Part shown: positions 43,424-55,257 of the stretch, piece after piece
Numbering within the stretch: position 1 is the stretch's first letter
How the letters are laid out: the number at the start of each line of letters is the position of its first letter
Assembly (NCBI GenBank): GCA_002778195.1
Contig: PCDI01000002.1
Span: 2,352,859-2,416,858, forward strand
Length of the DNA: 64,000 nucleotides
Direction: 5' to 3'
From: Raffaelea ambrosiae
Lineage: Eukaryota > Ascomycota > Sordariomycetes > Ophiostomatales > Ophiostomataceae
Made by a program: the position numbers and the translations under genes
The notes under the pieces: generated by a model
The model's input: the letters and a program-made list of their open reading frames with translations, nothing else
Database searches by the model: none
Told to the model about the DNA's origin: nothing

Positions 43424-46423
43424 TCACCGTGACTCCAGTTCGACGCCCTCGTCTTCCACGTCCTCGGTCCCATCCAGGATGACTGTCTCGCTGCCCCCGC
43501 GACCGTGCCGGCCGCCGCTGCCTTCTAATCTGCTATACTCGCTGCTGCCGAGCCGGATGCGGCCGCCCGACACCCCGTGCACCTTCTCGGCCACCCAGCC
43601 GGCCAGCCACCGCATGCCGCTCCACAGCTGCTCCTGGCCCTCCACCAGCCGGCGGTCCTCCCGCGGGTTCTCGGCCGCCTCGGCCTTGAACTGGTACTTG
43701 AGACAGTCCTTGACCGTGATCAGGCCCGTGAGCGTGCCCCGGTACTCGACCAGGATCACGCGCGGGCCGATTTTCTGGAAGAGTTCCATGGCCGTCTCGA
43801 GCGGCAGGCGTGGGTGCACTGTGACGGGCGTGCGGTCCACATACCGACTAAAGTCTGCGACCGATGGCGAAATGGCCGGCAAGGCGGGCCCGTCTGCTGG
43901 TGGTGGTGGTGGTGGTGGCAATCCATCGCTGCTAAAGCTGCCTGTGTGGCCATGGATATCCGGAAATACGGTAGACGTCGTGGTGTATGGCGTCGTCGCC
44001 GACAGAGGGTCGAGCACGCCTGCCGAGGCGGATCCTGCAGCACCTCCCCCCCATCCCCCGCCTCTGCGTTCTTCGCCGGCCACCATGAACATGCACCGCG
44101 TGTCCGCGTGCACCTCGCGGGTGCTCTTGCGGAACCGGTCGACGGCGTACCGGAGCTCCGTGTGGCCAATGTAGCCCACGAGCACGCGCGTCTCGGCGTC
44201 CTCGACGACGGGGAAGCCCTGGTACGTGCCCTGGTTCAGCAGGCGCTCGACGGACGCCAGCGTCATGCCGTGCGCAGGCAGCGCCACGACGTCGCTGATC
44301 ATGGCCTGCGACACGGGCACGCCAAAGTAGTGGTCCTCCTTGTTGTCGAGGAACGGCAGCCCGCTGAACCAGATGGCCCGGTCGGCGATGCCGCCCTTGC
44401 CGAACAGGTCGCTCACCATCTTGGTCACGCCCACGACAATCATGGTCGGCAGGATGTACGTCAGCGCGCCCGTCAGCTCAAACATGATGACCACCACGGA
44501 CACCGTCAGGTGCATGATGCCGCTGAGCGACGCGGCGGCGCCCAGGAACGCGTACGTGCCGGGCGTGATGCACGGCACGTCTGGCTCACAGGCCGCGAAG
44601 AACACGGCGCTCGGGTACGCGTCGTGCAGCGCCTGCACCACGATGCCCACGGCGCGGCCAAACAGCGCCCCGATCGCCATCGACGGCACGAAGATGCCCG
44701 CCGGCACCTTGCAGCCGTACGAGACGATGACCAGCAGCGTGCGCAGGACGGTCGCCGCCAGCAGCGAGGCAATGTTCCACACGCGGTTCGGCGCGTCGCA
44801 CAGGCCCTGGTAGTCCTCGGCGCCCTCGCACTCGAGAAACAGGATCTCCATGCTCTCGGTCATGTCGATGCGCAGAAACACGTTGGGGTAGCAGACGAGC
44901 GCGGTGACGGCGGCCAGCACGGTGGCCTCGAGCACGGGGTACTGGGCGAGATAGGTCTTGCGGAAGGCCTGGGCGCGCAGGTTCCACTTGATGACAAAGG
45001 CGCCGTAGAGCCCGCCGAAGACGCCGATGACGACGTAGAAGATGACCTCGAAGAAGTGCCACGACCGGTCGTAGTGCACCTGGAACATGACCAGCTGGCC
45101 CGTGCGGAACGGGTTCATCGCCGACAGCACGGCCGTCGCCACCAGCGCGCAGAAGTAGCTGCGCCACAGCGTCTTGAGCGGGAAGTACGTGGCCATCTCC
45201 TCGAGCGAGAAGAGCACGCCGCCGATGGGGCTGCCAAAGGCCACGGCCACGCCCGCGGCCGCGCAGGCGCACAGGATCTCGCGCGTCTTGGAGGCGTTGC
45301 GCTTGTACTTGGCAAACAGGCGCGAGATCACATTGCCGGTGCACACGGCGTAGTGCACGCTGGGGCCCTCCTTGCCCACCGACAGGCCCGACGCGATCGC
45401 CAGCGGCAGCGCCACCGACTTGATCAGCAGCGTCCAGAAGCCCAGGAAGCCCTTCATCGTGAACCCGGCAATGATCACCTTGATCTCCGAGATGCCCGAG
45501 CCGGCCGCGTAGGGCGCGTAGGCCTTGACCAGCGTCGCCGACACGCACGCAAACACAATCGCGAACAGGAAGTAGAGCACGTAGTTGACCGGCTCCAGCC
45601 CCGTCCACCGGTGCCAGTCCGCGCACCCGTTGTCCTCGCCCCAGCAGCAGAAGCTCTCGTTGAGGTAGAACGCCGTCGTGCAGTAGCCCATCTTGATGTC
45701 CGACAGCCACTCCGTCACAATGTTCAGAAACGCCGCGTTCAGCCCGATCGCCATCCCGATCAGCGTCACCACGATCCAGCCCTGCGCCGCGTCGTACGAC
45801 TCCCACAGCCGGTGCCGCCATCCGACGAGCCCGCTGTCGTAGAGATCCGCATTGTGCCGTCGCCGCGCTTTTCGTCGTCGCTGCTCGCGGGCCGCATCCT
45901 GGACCCAGTCGATGGTTGTGAAGTCCTGGCCAGTTAGCAAGAGCTGTCTGCAACGGAGGACAGAACAAAAGCAGGAGAACGTTGCAGAACAGAAGAAGAT
46001 CAAGCGATGCTTTGAAAAACAAGAAGAAAAGAAGAAGAAATCAAGAAAAATCAAGAAAAATCAAGAAGAAAAACAAGCAAAAGACCACACGTCGCAGCAC
46101 AACACAACACCAGAACGGAACGGCCACGACAAACACCAAATGGACAATGCACAACCTCCCGGTCTTACCTCGTATCGCTTAATCTCGGCAATCTCCTCCT
46201 CGATCTGGTGCTCTGCCGCCACGGCCGGCTCATTCTCGCTCTCGCCACGCTCGGCCGTCGACACCGCGACGGACAGCCGCGAGCTGACCGATGATCTCCG
46301 TCCGCGTCGCGGAAAGGCTATGCCTGTGGCTGCCAGGCCTGTACCGCTCTCCCGTCTCGTCGGCGGCCCGCCTCCCCCGGTGAGCGTCCGCGTCGCCGAC
46401 ATCGATGACGTTCGCGACGGCAT
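43424..46423 (-). CDS. CLC-type chloride channel/transporter with CBS domains
   Basis: Eukaryotic CLC protein, probably a Cl-/H+ antiporter of endomembranes like yeast Gef1 (ion homeostasis, copper loading). Exons 46169-46423 and 43424-45925 (243-nt intron) give 918 aa. A disordered, Arg-rich N-terminus precedes DFTTIDWVQDAAREQ. The membrane domain carries the selectivity signatures GSGISE (usual GSGIPE), GKEGPSVHYA with gating Glu271, FGSPIGGVLFSLEE and VPAGIFVPSMAIGALFGR. Two CBS domains close the protein (VVALPAHGMTLASVERLL and DRTPVTVHPRLPLETAMELF), separated by a Gly/Pro/Ser-rich insert with a run of seven Pro. The start at 46423 is the first ATG giving the low-complexity N-terminus seen in relatives; the frame is open further up. 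A 786-aa antisense frame is a shadow. Confidence 0.93.
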
Positions 46424-47539
46424 GGTCCCCCTTGGAAGCTTCTTAGCGTCGCGCGACCATGCCGTGAAGCAGACTGAGCTGAGTATCGACCTTTCCTTGC
46501 CGTACGTTCGATCGTGTCTCGCAGGCCCAAAAATACAGCCGAGTACAAAAAAAAAAAAGAAGGCAAGAGTCACCGTGTATCGTTGTTGTCGTCGTTTGCA
46601 GTCGTGGTCGTCGACACAAGCTTCGTGTTCACTGCTTCCCAGGCTGCAATGTGACGGAATACCGATATGGTATGAGACGGCTCTTATCTCCACGTGACTC
46701 GTATTTCTGCACGTGCAACCCCACTTACAAGAACGACTTTGTTCGCAAGTATGCACGCGAATGTACAAATAGGAAGCAGCGCAAGTGGTCGTGAATTTAA
46801 GAAAATCAAGTTTGTATATAGCCAGCGGCCGACCTCTTCCATTACAAAACTTCTGCGCTTATCCCCCGATTGTCCTCTTCGAACTACATAGACTTGGTAA
46901 CTTGAGAGGGGAGGGCACACCGAAGCCCATACAGACGGGACCGAATAATCAATTGATACACTGGCGTCGTGTGTATATATATCATGTTCGTCCTTCCACT
47001 TCACTCCTTATTTAAGACCAATCAGTTTGGCATTCTTTCACGTACGACCATAGATACTGGAAAATACGGGATCCCGTCCGCTCTCCCCTAGTCAAACCAG
47101 TAATCGGCGGATTAGTAGTTGGGTCGGTGACGACCAGCGAATACCTGCTGTTGTACGTTTTTTTTATGGTTTATTTTTGTTCCTTGTTACGGTTCCTGGG
47201 GGGTATTTTCTTCTTTTTTTCATTATAGCATAAAACTGTTCGGATCCTAATCCAACGACCCGAGTCAGACGCTTCGAGTATGTGCTACTTTTATACTTGC
47301 GGTTTACACGAGAAAGTCCGAGAAACCCGATATTATGTTTCCGAATTCTGACATAAAAGATCGCTTCATTTTCGAGGCGTCCTTTCTTGTCTAAGTCCAG
47401 TCACTTCTCCGGCTAAACGAAATGGGGTATTATCCGCAAGGACAAAAAATATCAAACAATGTGAGCCCGAATCATCCCTTGGTTCTACTACTCTTCCTTC
47501 TGTGCACGCACGTCTCTCTCTTTTGGGGTTTTTTTTTTT
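46424..47539. other. Intergenic between CLC gene and permease
   Basis: CLC promoter/5' UTR at left, permease 3' UTR at right. A-run at 46545-46556, TA-rich tatatatat near 46973-46982, T-run at 47159-47165. No coding frame recognised. Confidence 0.45.
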
Positions 47540-49261
47540 TTAAAAGTTCCTGCAGATGCGCTTCCATATACTGGCAGGTGCCGTGTCCAAATCGCCTCTC
47601 AGAATCTCCTGCTCTTCCTCCAGATCCCGCCGACGGCCCGAGTCCAGGTCCACCTCGAGCGGCCGCCAGAAGCGCGTCTTGAACACAAACTTGTAGGCAA
47701 AGTAGATGATGGGGAACAGCGGCAGCAGAATGTACGCGTCGACAAAGGTGCCTGCGTCAAAGGGCGCCAGCGTCGACCAGCCCTGCACCAGCGCCAGGAA
47801 CAGGTTGGCCGCCAGGCCAAAGTACGCGTTCCATGGGTACCAGAACGACTGGAACGGCAAGCTGGCTGCGTCGTGGCCCTGGGCGCGCCACGCCTGCCGG
47901 AAGCGGATGTGCGTAAACGAGATGGCGCCCCAGACCAGGAACGTGCTGACGCCCGACAGGTTGACAATGTACGAGTAGGCTGTGCTGGCGCCCGTCGACA
48001 CGTTCATCATGCTCAGCGCACCGCACAGGTTGGTGAACACCACGGCCGGCACGGGCACACCGCGCTTGTTGGTCCAGCCCAGAAACTTGGGCGCCTTCCG
48101 GTCCTGGGCCATGAACAGGATCGTGCGGCTGCCAATGTAGATGCTCGAGTTGACCGCGCTCAGACACGTCAGGAAAATGAAGGCGTTGATCAGGTGCACG
48201 CCGCCATGCCAGCCGGCGTTCTGGATGGCAATCGTCATGGGCGACTTGAGCGCGCGGCTGCTGCCGTTGATCAGCCCGTCTGCGTTGGCCGGGCACGTCA
48301 GACCAAAGAAGATGGCCGAGCCCATGTAGATGAACACAATGCGCCAAAACACCTGCCGGATCGCCCGCGGCACCGCCACGCCGGGGTTCTTGGTTTCCGT
48401 GGCCGCCACGGCGATGGACTCGACGCCCGCGTAAAAGGTGGAGCAAAAGACAAACACCGTGGCCACGCCGCGGAAGCCGTGGGGAAACGCGCCGGGGTCG
48501 TGCCAGTACAGGCCGCGGATGGCCGGGGTGCCCTTGATGCCGCCGCTGATGTAGCTAGACATTGTGTTAGTGTCTATGGGAACGAAATATCTATGGATCC
48601 TAGGCAGGCGGTGGCAGACATACATGATGGAGAAAAAGAAGTAGGCCACGAGACCGCCCAGCTTCAGCAAAGCCAGCCAGAACTCGGCCTCGCCAAAGGC
48701 TTCTACACCGATGAGCTGGAAGGCAAGGAAAGCGAACCAGAAGATCAGAAAGTAGCCCCAGATGGGGACCTTGTCGCTCCAGAACGAAAAGATGCTGGTG
48801 ATCGTGTTGTACTCGTTCGACAGCACCGCAAACCAGATAATGTAGTAGTTCCAGCCCACGGCCACGCCAAAGGCCTTGTCCACGAACCGGTCCGCCAGCG
48901 AGATGAAGGCACCGCCCGAAGGGTACAGCGTCGTCAGTTCGCCCAGGCTCTGCATGATGCTGAAAGCAATGATGCCAATCACACCAAAGCCAATGACCAG
49001 AGCAGCGGGGCCGCCCGACGAGAGGGCACCACCTGAGCCGACCAACAGACCGGGGCCGATGATGCCAGCCAGAGCCATCATGCTCAGGTGGCGGGTTTTG
49101 AGACCGCGCTTGACACCCGAATGGGGGTCAATGCTATCAAAGTCGCTGACCTCCTCATCGGCAGAAGGCTTGTCCGGGGCCAGGTAGGCATTGTTGCCGA
49201 CGCTCTTGGGTTGGGCGTAGTCGACATCGTAGTCGTCGATACGGTAGCGACTAGACGACAT
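47540..49261 (-). CDS. Amino-acid permease (APC superfamily, YAT type)
   Basis: Plasma-membrane proton-coupled amino-acid transporter. Exons 48624-49261 and 47540-48554 give 550 aa. The N-terminal cytosolic tail ends with GVKRGLKTRHLSMMALAG, the classic entry to TM1 (GIIGPGLLVGSGGALSSGG). The LGELTTLYPSGGAFISLA loop, WNYYIIWFAVLSNEYNTI and the YWHDPGAFPHGFRGVATVFV segment are family signatures, and about 12 hydrophobic segments can be counted. The intron 48555-48623 (GTATGT...TCTAG) is 69 nt, a multiple of three without a stop, so it would go unnoticed in an ORF scan. Removing it restores FSIIYISGGIKGTPAIRG, as in relatives. Substrate specificity cannot be stated. The start at 49261 follows an AAC-repeat leader. 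Confidence 0.93.
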   Translation of the reverse strand: MSSSRYRIDDYDVDYAQPKSVGNNAYLAPDKPSADEEVSDFDSIDPHSGVKRGLKTRHLSMMALAGIIGPGLLVGSGGALSSGGPAALVIGFGVIGIIAFSIMQSLGELTTLYPSGGAFISLADRFVDKAFGVAVGWNYYIIWFAVLSNEYNTITSIFSFWSDKVPIWGYFLIFWFAFLAFQLIGVEAFGEAEFWLALLKLGGLVAYFFFSIMYVCHRLPRIHRYFVPIDTNTMSSYISGGIKGTPAIRGLYWHDPGAFPHGFRGVATVFVFCSTFYAGVESIAVAATETKNPGVAVPRAIRQVFWRIVFIYMGSAIFFGLTCPANADGLINGSSRALKSPMTIAIQNAGWHGGVHLINAFIFLTCLSAVNSSIYIGSRTILFMAQDRKAPKFLGWTNKRGVPVPAVVFTNLCGALSMMNVSTGASTAYSYIVNLSGVSTFLVWGAISFTHIRFRQAWRAQGHDAASLPFQSFWYPWNAYFGLAANLFLALVQGWSTLAPFDAGTFVDAYILLPLFPIIYFAYKFVFKTRFWRPLEVDLDSGRRRDLEEEQEILRGDLDTAPASIWKRICRNF

Positions 49262-50874
49262 GTTGAATGGTAGTGTAGAGGTGTTGTTGTTGTTGTTGTT
49301 GTTGCATGCGTCTTGAAACCAAAACAAACAACGATAACAAGATAGGAAGACGAGTGAAGGAAAGGAATGAGAAGAGAGCTGACACAAAATGGCCGAACAA
49401 ATAAGTCGCTGCAGTTTCCAAAGCCTTAACAGAGCCTTGACGTCCGGTCCAGTACACCGCAGCTAGCTCTCCTGAGCTTTCGAAAGCACCCGAGATCAAT
49501 TTGCTAGTCCAGCACCGCCAAGTTGAGGGACGTCGAGATAAGGGTGCAGTTACGCCCCGACAGAGCTGCTAGTCTCGGTCTTTCTGGGGAACTTGTACCG
49601 GCCGGTCGTATTTTTGGGGCAAAGCTCCCTATCAGCTGTTGCTGCCAATGAGATTATGCAGCTGGCGGTTTGTTCTGGGATTGGTTGGCTCCAGGAAACG
49701 GAGTCTTGGACAAGCAAAGAGCGTTTTTCGACAAACCCAGATGGAGCTGTCGAACCTGAGCTCAAATTTTTTAAAAAAAAAAAAAAAAAAAAGACATAAT
49801 CAGAAAACCTCCCCTGCGGTCCTGCATCCCCGGCCCAGCCCTTTAAAAGTCTCTGTTCTCGAGCTATCCCACGCGATTAGCTTTGCGTGATAGCACGTGG
49901 TCGCCGCTACAGAGCGCAAAAGCCCACTATGACCAGTGATTTTGTCACATCCCCAGACGGCCATTGGCTGTGGGGGAAGTCTCTGCGGTTGCGCCCGCTA
50001 CTAACATGCGTTACGTAAATTTGGTTCGTTCCTTCGCCGCGTTCTGGCTTCTATCTGGCTTCTGGGGCGAAGGCGTTTTTTCCCCCAAGTCTTTGCTCAT
50101 CGACGCCCTGTTTCTTGGCCACACGCCACTGAGCCAGCTTCAGGTAGCGGCCAGCGCTTGGCCTTGCTTGGTCCTGAGAACCGGCGCGTGACATCGTAGC
50201 CGTGCTTGCTTGATTATCTGAACCCTTTTTTTACAACGTTCTTGGTAGCAACTATCAACTGCCGAGGCTTATTAACGCAGTTGCCTATTTGAGGAGACCA
50301 GGAGTGCTATCGCTCCTTCCTTTGGCGTACAGAAAGAGCTGCAAGGCGGTTCTGTCAAAATTGCCCCTCACAAGTCCTGTCTTGATCCCTGCCGTCTTAC
50401 CATGTCAAGCCTCAAAGTTTCAACAGCAGAAAATGCAATTCCATTCGAGCACCGTCTACCAGATGTAACAATTGATCTTCGAGATGTTGCGACAGAAAAC
50501 AGATACTGCCCCCCCGGGCAGGCGAGGGAGGCTGAAGAACAGTCACCTTCCGCCTCCTTCTCCCGTCTTCCAGCTATCCAGCCGGTGGCTGTCAGCATGA
50601 TGCACACTTGGCGAGGCAGCTAGCTTACTGGGCGCATTTCGACCTACATAATGCAGTTTTGACGACGGATTAGGCATGGCGTGGCTGTGTCTGCACGCTG
50701 GCCTACGCAGTGTGGGTTGCATTGGCAGAGGTTCAGCCTGGCCAACTCAAGGACTTTCTCGAACCCGCCAGTCTTCTGTTATGTTTTCTTTCTTTGGCAC
50801 AGTCAACTTCTTCAAGCTCCCCAAGGTGACTGTGACAGATTCGAACGGGCCGAAACTAGAGGCAGGAGCACGCC
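49262..50874. other. Divergent region permease/NLR
   Basis: Contains the permease 5' leader with (GTT)n at about 49280-49302 and an A-run at 49773-49792. The right half is mixed sequence with one small open frame (50402-50623) listed separately. No other gene seen. Confidence 0.45.
50402..50623 (+). CDS. Possible small protein upstream of NLR, unrecognised
   Basis: A 73-aa frame from an ATG in reasonable context (taccATGt). The sequence is hydrophilic (FEHRLPDVTIDLRDVATENR) and resembles no family known to me. There is no signal peptide, membrane segment or amyloid-type motif. It may be a random open frame. It is listed because it lies about 250 bp before the NLR and on the same strand, a position where fungal NLR partner genes are sometimes found. 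Confidence 0.2.
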   Translation: MSSLKVSTAENAIPFEHRLPDVTIDLRDVATENRYCPPGQAREAEEQSPSASFSRLPAIQPVAVSMMHTWRGS

Positions 50875-53800
50875 ATGGAATCCACCGCGCAGCCAAACCG
50901 TCACGGTCTATTTCTATTGCACCCCAAACGCTTTGATTTGTACCATCCAGCCGATTGTGATGTTGAGTGAGTCAACCCCTCCCATTTTCAGCTTTCTCTG
51001 GTCCTTCTTGCCACGGCATCCTCTGTTGTCTGACAACGAAACCCTGTCGGCAGCATAGTGGCTGTCCACGGCCTTGGCGGCCACCCATATAAAACATGGA
51101 CCGACAGCGACGGCCATCTCTGGCTGCGGGACTCCCTGCCCGAGCGGATTCCAAAACTCCGTGTCATGACATTTGGGTATGACTCGGCATTTTTGTTCAG
51201 CAGCACCAGGTCTCGCATCAATGATTTCGCAGCCGACCTCGCGACGAGGCTCGAGATTGCTCGAGAGAATGTAGCAGAGCGACGCCGGCCGCTGATTTTT
51301 GTCTGCCACAGCCTGGGCGGCGTCGTCTTCAAGGAGCTGCTTGTCTCTCTCTCGCTGCAGCTGGGACACCATCGGGATCTTCTGGACAGTATATTCGGCG
51401 TCGTATTCATGGGCACGCCTCATCGGGGATCGCGATCCGCTACACCAGCGCGCCTGCTGTCCAGAATTATCAATGTCGCCACGCTGGGCACGGCTATCCG
51501 GACCAACCTTATCCGAACGTTGGAAACATCATCAAATGAGCTGGAGACGATCGCCAGACACTCCACGGAGCTTCTAAAATTCCTCAACATTGTGTCCTTC
51601 TATGAGCAGAAGCCCATAGGACCGGCTATGGTAAGCCTATAAGAGTGCCCCGCGGAGAAGGGATAGGTTCATTACAGTATTGACCATGATGCAGATTGTT
51701 GAGCCATTCTCTGCAATTCTTGGCCTACCCAATGAACGCGCCATACCCATCAATGCAGACCACAAGGCTATAGCCCGTGTCTCGCCGCGGAAAGAGCAAC
51801 GGTACTTGCCAGTCTGGACGTCTATCCGAGAACTGGTTGGAGGTAGCTAACGTGCATTGTTTTTGGGTAATTGTGTGAGATCAAAACCCTTACTAATGCC
51901 TGTTTCCAGCATCCTCTATGACACGGATCGAAGCCAACAGAGAGCTTCTGGACCACCTGTTCTGTCTCAACTATAAGGCCGGCCAACTCAGGCCGCGGCA
52001 AGCACAGCGGGGGACATGCGACTGGATCTTCATCCATCCCACATTCGTTTCCTGGCTGCATTCTAACAAGCCATCCATGCTTATGCTTACTGGACAGGCC
52101 GGCATGGGCAAGAGTGTTCTCACCCGCCACCTGACAGAGAGTATACTTTCTGGTGGCGGGCAGGAAGACATCCTTGGCGAAGACGGCTCTCTCGGCATCA
52201 GCTTCTTCTGCTCATATGACGAAGCCGCACTCAACAGCGAGGCTGCAGTCCTGCGATCTCTTCTGCATCAGCTCATTCAACTCAACGGGCGATGCGCGGC
52301 CATCGTCCGGAATCGGCTGGAGCGACGCACGCGGGCTGGACTCCCCCTGTCGCTACAAACGGAAGATTTATGGAACAGTCTCATCGACATCGTATCCATG
52401 AGCACGATGCAACATCTCTTCATTGCGGTGGATGCCATTGAAGAACTGGGCGTGAATGTAGCAGTGTCCATACTGAGCGGCCTTCTGAACCTGGTCGATG
52501 TCCTCAATTTGAGACGTCCGGAGAGCCGTCTCCGCATCGTTGTTTCCAGCCGCTACAATCCTGCCTATTCTTCTCTTCCCAACCTGGTAACACTGAATAT
52601 CGACAAAAAGGTGGTACAGGAAGACATCAAAACCTATCTGGAAGACGTCGTGGATGACTTTGAAGAACAAAATAGTGGTTTCAAAAGCGCACTTGAAGCC
52701 AACGCCGAAGAACGGGACAAAATCATCAAGGGCATAGCAGACCGAGCAGATGGCATGTTTCTCCAGGCCGTACTGATGTGGGATGACTTTCGAAGAGGAA
52801 TGCTTTGGAACGAAGATGTGATCGAAACAAAACTGAAGAAGTTGGGCGACCTCCCACGCGGTATGACGGCCCTGTATGACCGCATTATCAACGAAATCGA
52901 CGAGTCGATCCGTGAGGATGCCTTTTCCATCTTCTCCATTCTTGCTGGTGCTGCAGAGCCGCTGTCGGAGGTGGAAATGAGCGTCATCTTGGGCATCGCC
53001 AATTCCACACGCCCCATTGTCCGGTCCACAGACATCCGGACGTTCAAAGATCTGTACCAGACCATGAATGAAAGTTTTCCGGACCTCATCACCATCCAGA
53101 ACGATGGAAGGGTCACTTTTGTGCACCTGTCCTTCAAGGAGTACCTCCAAGGCGACGGCGGAGACGGCAAAGGTGACACGCAGAAAGACTTGCTCCTTGA
53201 GGGACGCCGTAAGATTACTCGATCATGTTTGCAGTACCTGAGGCTTCGAGACTTATTGCAAGACGCACATGACGGAATGAGCAAAAAAGGTTTGTTGTTC
53301 GATTTCTTCCGTTGTGATTCCTTCCCAAGTACAGCAAGAAGTGCTGACAGTGGTTGAGACCTCCATAAAAACTACCCGTTCTTGTCCTATGCACAGGAGC
53401 ACTTCCAGTATCACATCTGCCGGCTGCCATATGACGACGACTTGTGGCTTTTGTTTTCCAAAACAGTGGGAAAATACAACGTCTACAATCTCGAATCCCT
53501 GCAGCCCGAACATCGGTTCGTATGCTACAGTCCGCTGACAGCCGTGCTTGACGAAGTACCGGCTCCAGACAAGTACAAATTGATCCGCAAGTTCAAAGAA
53601 AACGGGTACGATCTGGATGAGAAATGGTCCGTGAAACGACAAGGATGGCCGCTGCAGTATTGCTGCTCGAGAGCAACTGGATTCGAACAGTTGAAAGAAG
53701 CCGCGTTCCTCCTCCTGGAACTGGGCGCCAACCCCAACCTACCGCTCCAGCCAGTGTCTTCCAACTTACAACGGGCCATTGAGAGCGAAGCGTGGGACTT

Positions 53801-55016
53801 GTACGACAAGTTGCTGAACAGTCCACTGTCAGAACCCAATGCGGTCAACAGCCAGGGCTATGGCCTCTTGCACACGCTGATCTCCATGGCCGAGGCTGTA
53901 CCGATTGGCAGGATCACGCAGCTGCTAGACGAATTTCCGGATATTGACGTCAACCTGCAAGACCTTCTCGGCTTCACACCATTGCACCTCGCCACCGCGC
54001 TGAACAGAATCGATGTTGTTCGCAAACTGCTGGACTTCCCTGGCATCCGTCTCGACGTGGCCGACAACCAAGGCCGCACGGCTCTGACGATTGCAACATA
54101 TTGGGGTGCCAAGACGATGGCGATGGTGCTGATCGAGCATTCACAAGCATTCCCCATCCCAGAAGGCGACCAACTTAGTCCGCTTGTTTTCAGTGCGGCC
54201 CACCAACAGAAGGAGCTCTGTTTCCAGCTGCTGGAGCGTTCTGGCTACCGCAACCTTGGATTCCATATTGATCTCGCTGGTCGATGCATTCTCCATCACG
54301 CTGCAATCAACAACTGGACGGACATCTTGTCGGCCTGCATCACGCGCGGGCGCAACAATCCGAATTCCGGGGTCAATGTCAACCAGATCGACCACTCGGG
54401 AAGGACGGCTCTGCATCACGCCGCTTCGCTGGGAAACGTTGAGAGCTGCGTTGTGCTGGTTGCGGACGATGCTGGTGCGAGCCTTACATTGCAAGACCGC
54501 AATGGACGGACAGCCGTACAGGCAGCGGCAGACTCTGGCTTCAAGGACGTCATATTAGTGCTGCTCAAGACGGGCCGCCTGGATCCAAATCAACGCGACG
54601 TTGAAGGCCGCAACCTGGTGCACTGGATGGCCACTCTCGACTGTGTCGACCTGATGGAGCTAATGGAGAGCACTTTCCCAGCCACCATCGATTGGGCGCG
54701 GCACGATAAACACGGCAAACGCCCGGTGGACATTGCCGGACAGTGCCATTGCAAGGAAGTCGGCCTCTTCTTAGCAGCTCGAACTCCAAGCTGGGTCGAG
54801 TGGTCCTTTACGGACATGTACGACAGCAGGGCAGTCAATGAAAACTACGACGATGCTGGTCTCCGACGGCGGGAGAGAGAGGCTATGGAGATCTACCGCG
54901 CCAGTCAGTACGAAATCGAGAGCGCCGAGCGAGCAGCCATCCAGCGCCAGTATCCGTCTCATCAATGGGCGCTTGTTATTCGTGGACACATGCCGACGGA
55001 GGAGATGCAGAGGTAG
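50875..55016 (+). CDS. NLR-like protein: alpha/beta hydrolase, NACHT, ankyrin repeats
   Basis: Fungal NOD-like receptor, a class implicated in non-self recognition and heterokaryon incompatibility. Five exons (50875-50966, 51054-51630, 51695-51842, 51910-53289, 53359-55016) give 1284 aa; all four introns (64-87 nt) keep the frame. The N-terminal effector domain is a lipase-like alpha/beta hydrolase (SesB/DUF676 type): DIVAVHGLGGHPYKTW and the nucleophile elbow FVCHSLGGVVFKEL with Ser117. The NACHT NTPase follows: MLMLTGQAGMGKSVLTRHL (Walker A Lys340), FIAVDAIEELG (Walker B-like) and VVSSRYNPAYSSL. A helical winged region leads to about six or more ankyrin units between roughly residues 840 and 1180 (GFTPLHLATALNRIDVVRKL, GRTALHHAASLGNVESC). 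The start was chosen by exon-intron logic. Ankyrin units are degenerate, not recent near-identical copies. Confidence 0.88.
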
Positions 55017-55257
55017 GGCAGGGAGCGGGGGCGGGCACATGATGACCCAGGTCCAGCTGTATATCCCGACAACATGTGTTTTAGAGGTCATAGCTGGGAA
55101 TGGTTCGTTTTGATGCTTTACGAAAGATTCGATAAACTGGTCCCACCATACATTCTAGAATTGAGCCAGACATCATAACATGTTTACTTTTACTCGGGGC
55201 CTCTAAAAGACGAATGCTCTTCTTTCTGTTCATATTATCTTCTGTTTGTGTACGCCC

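Noticed and set aside
43577..45937. 786-aa open frame antisense to the CLC gene
   Set aside because: His/Arg/Gly-rich composition without motifs; it mirrors a clear CLC protein. GC-rich third positions make long antisense frames common here.
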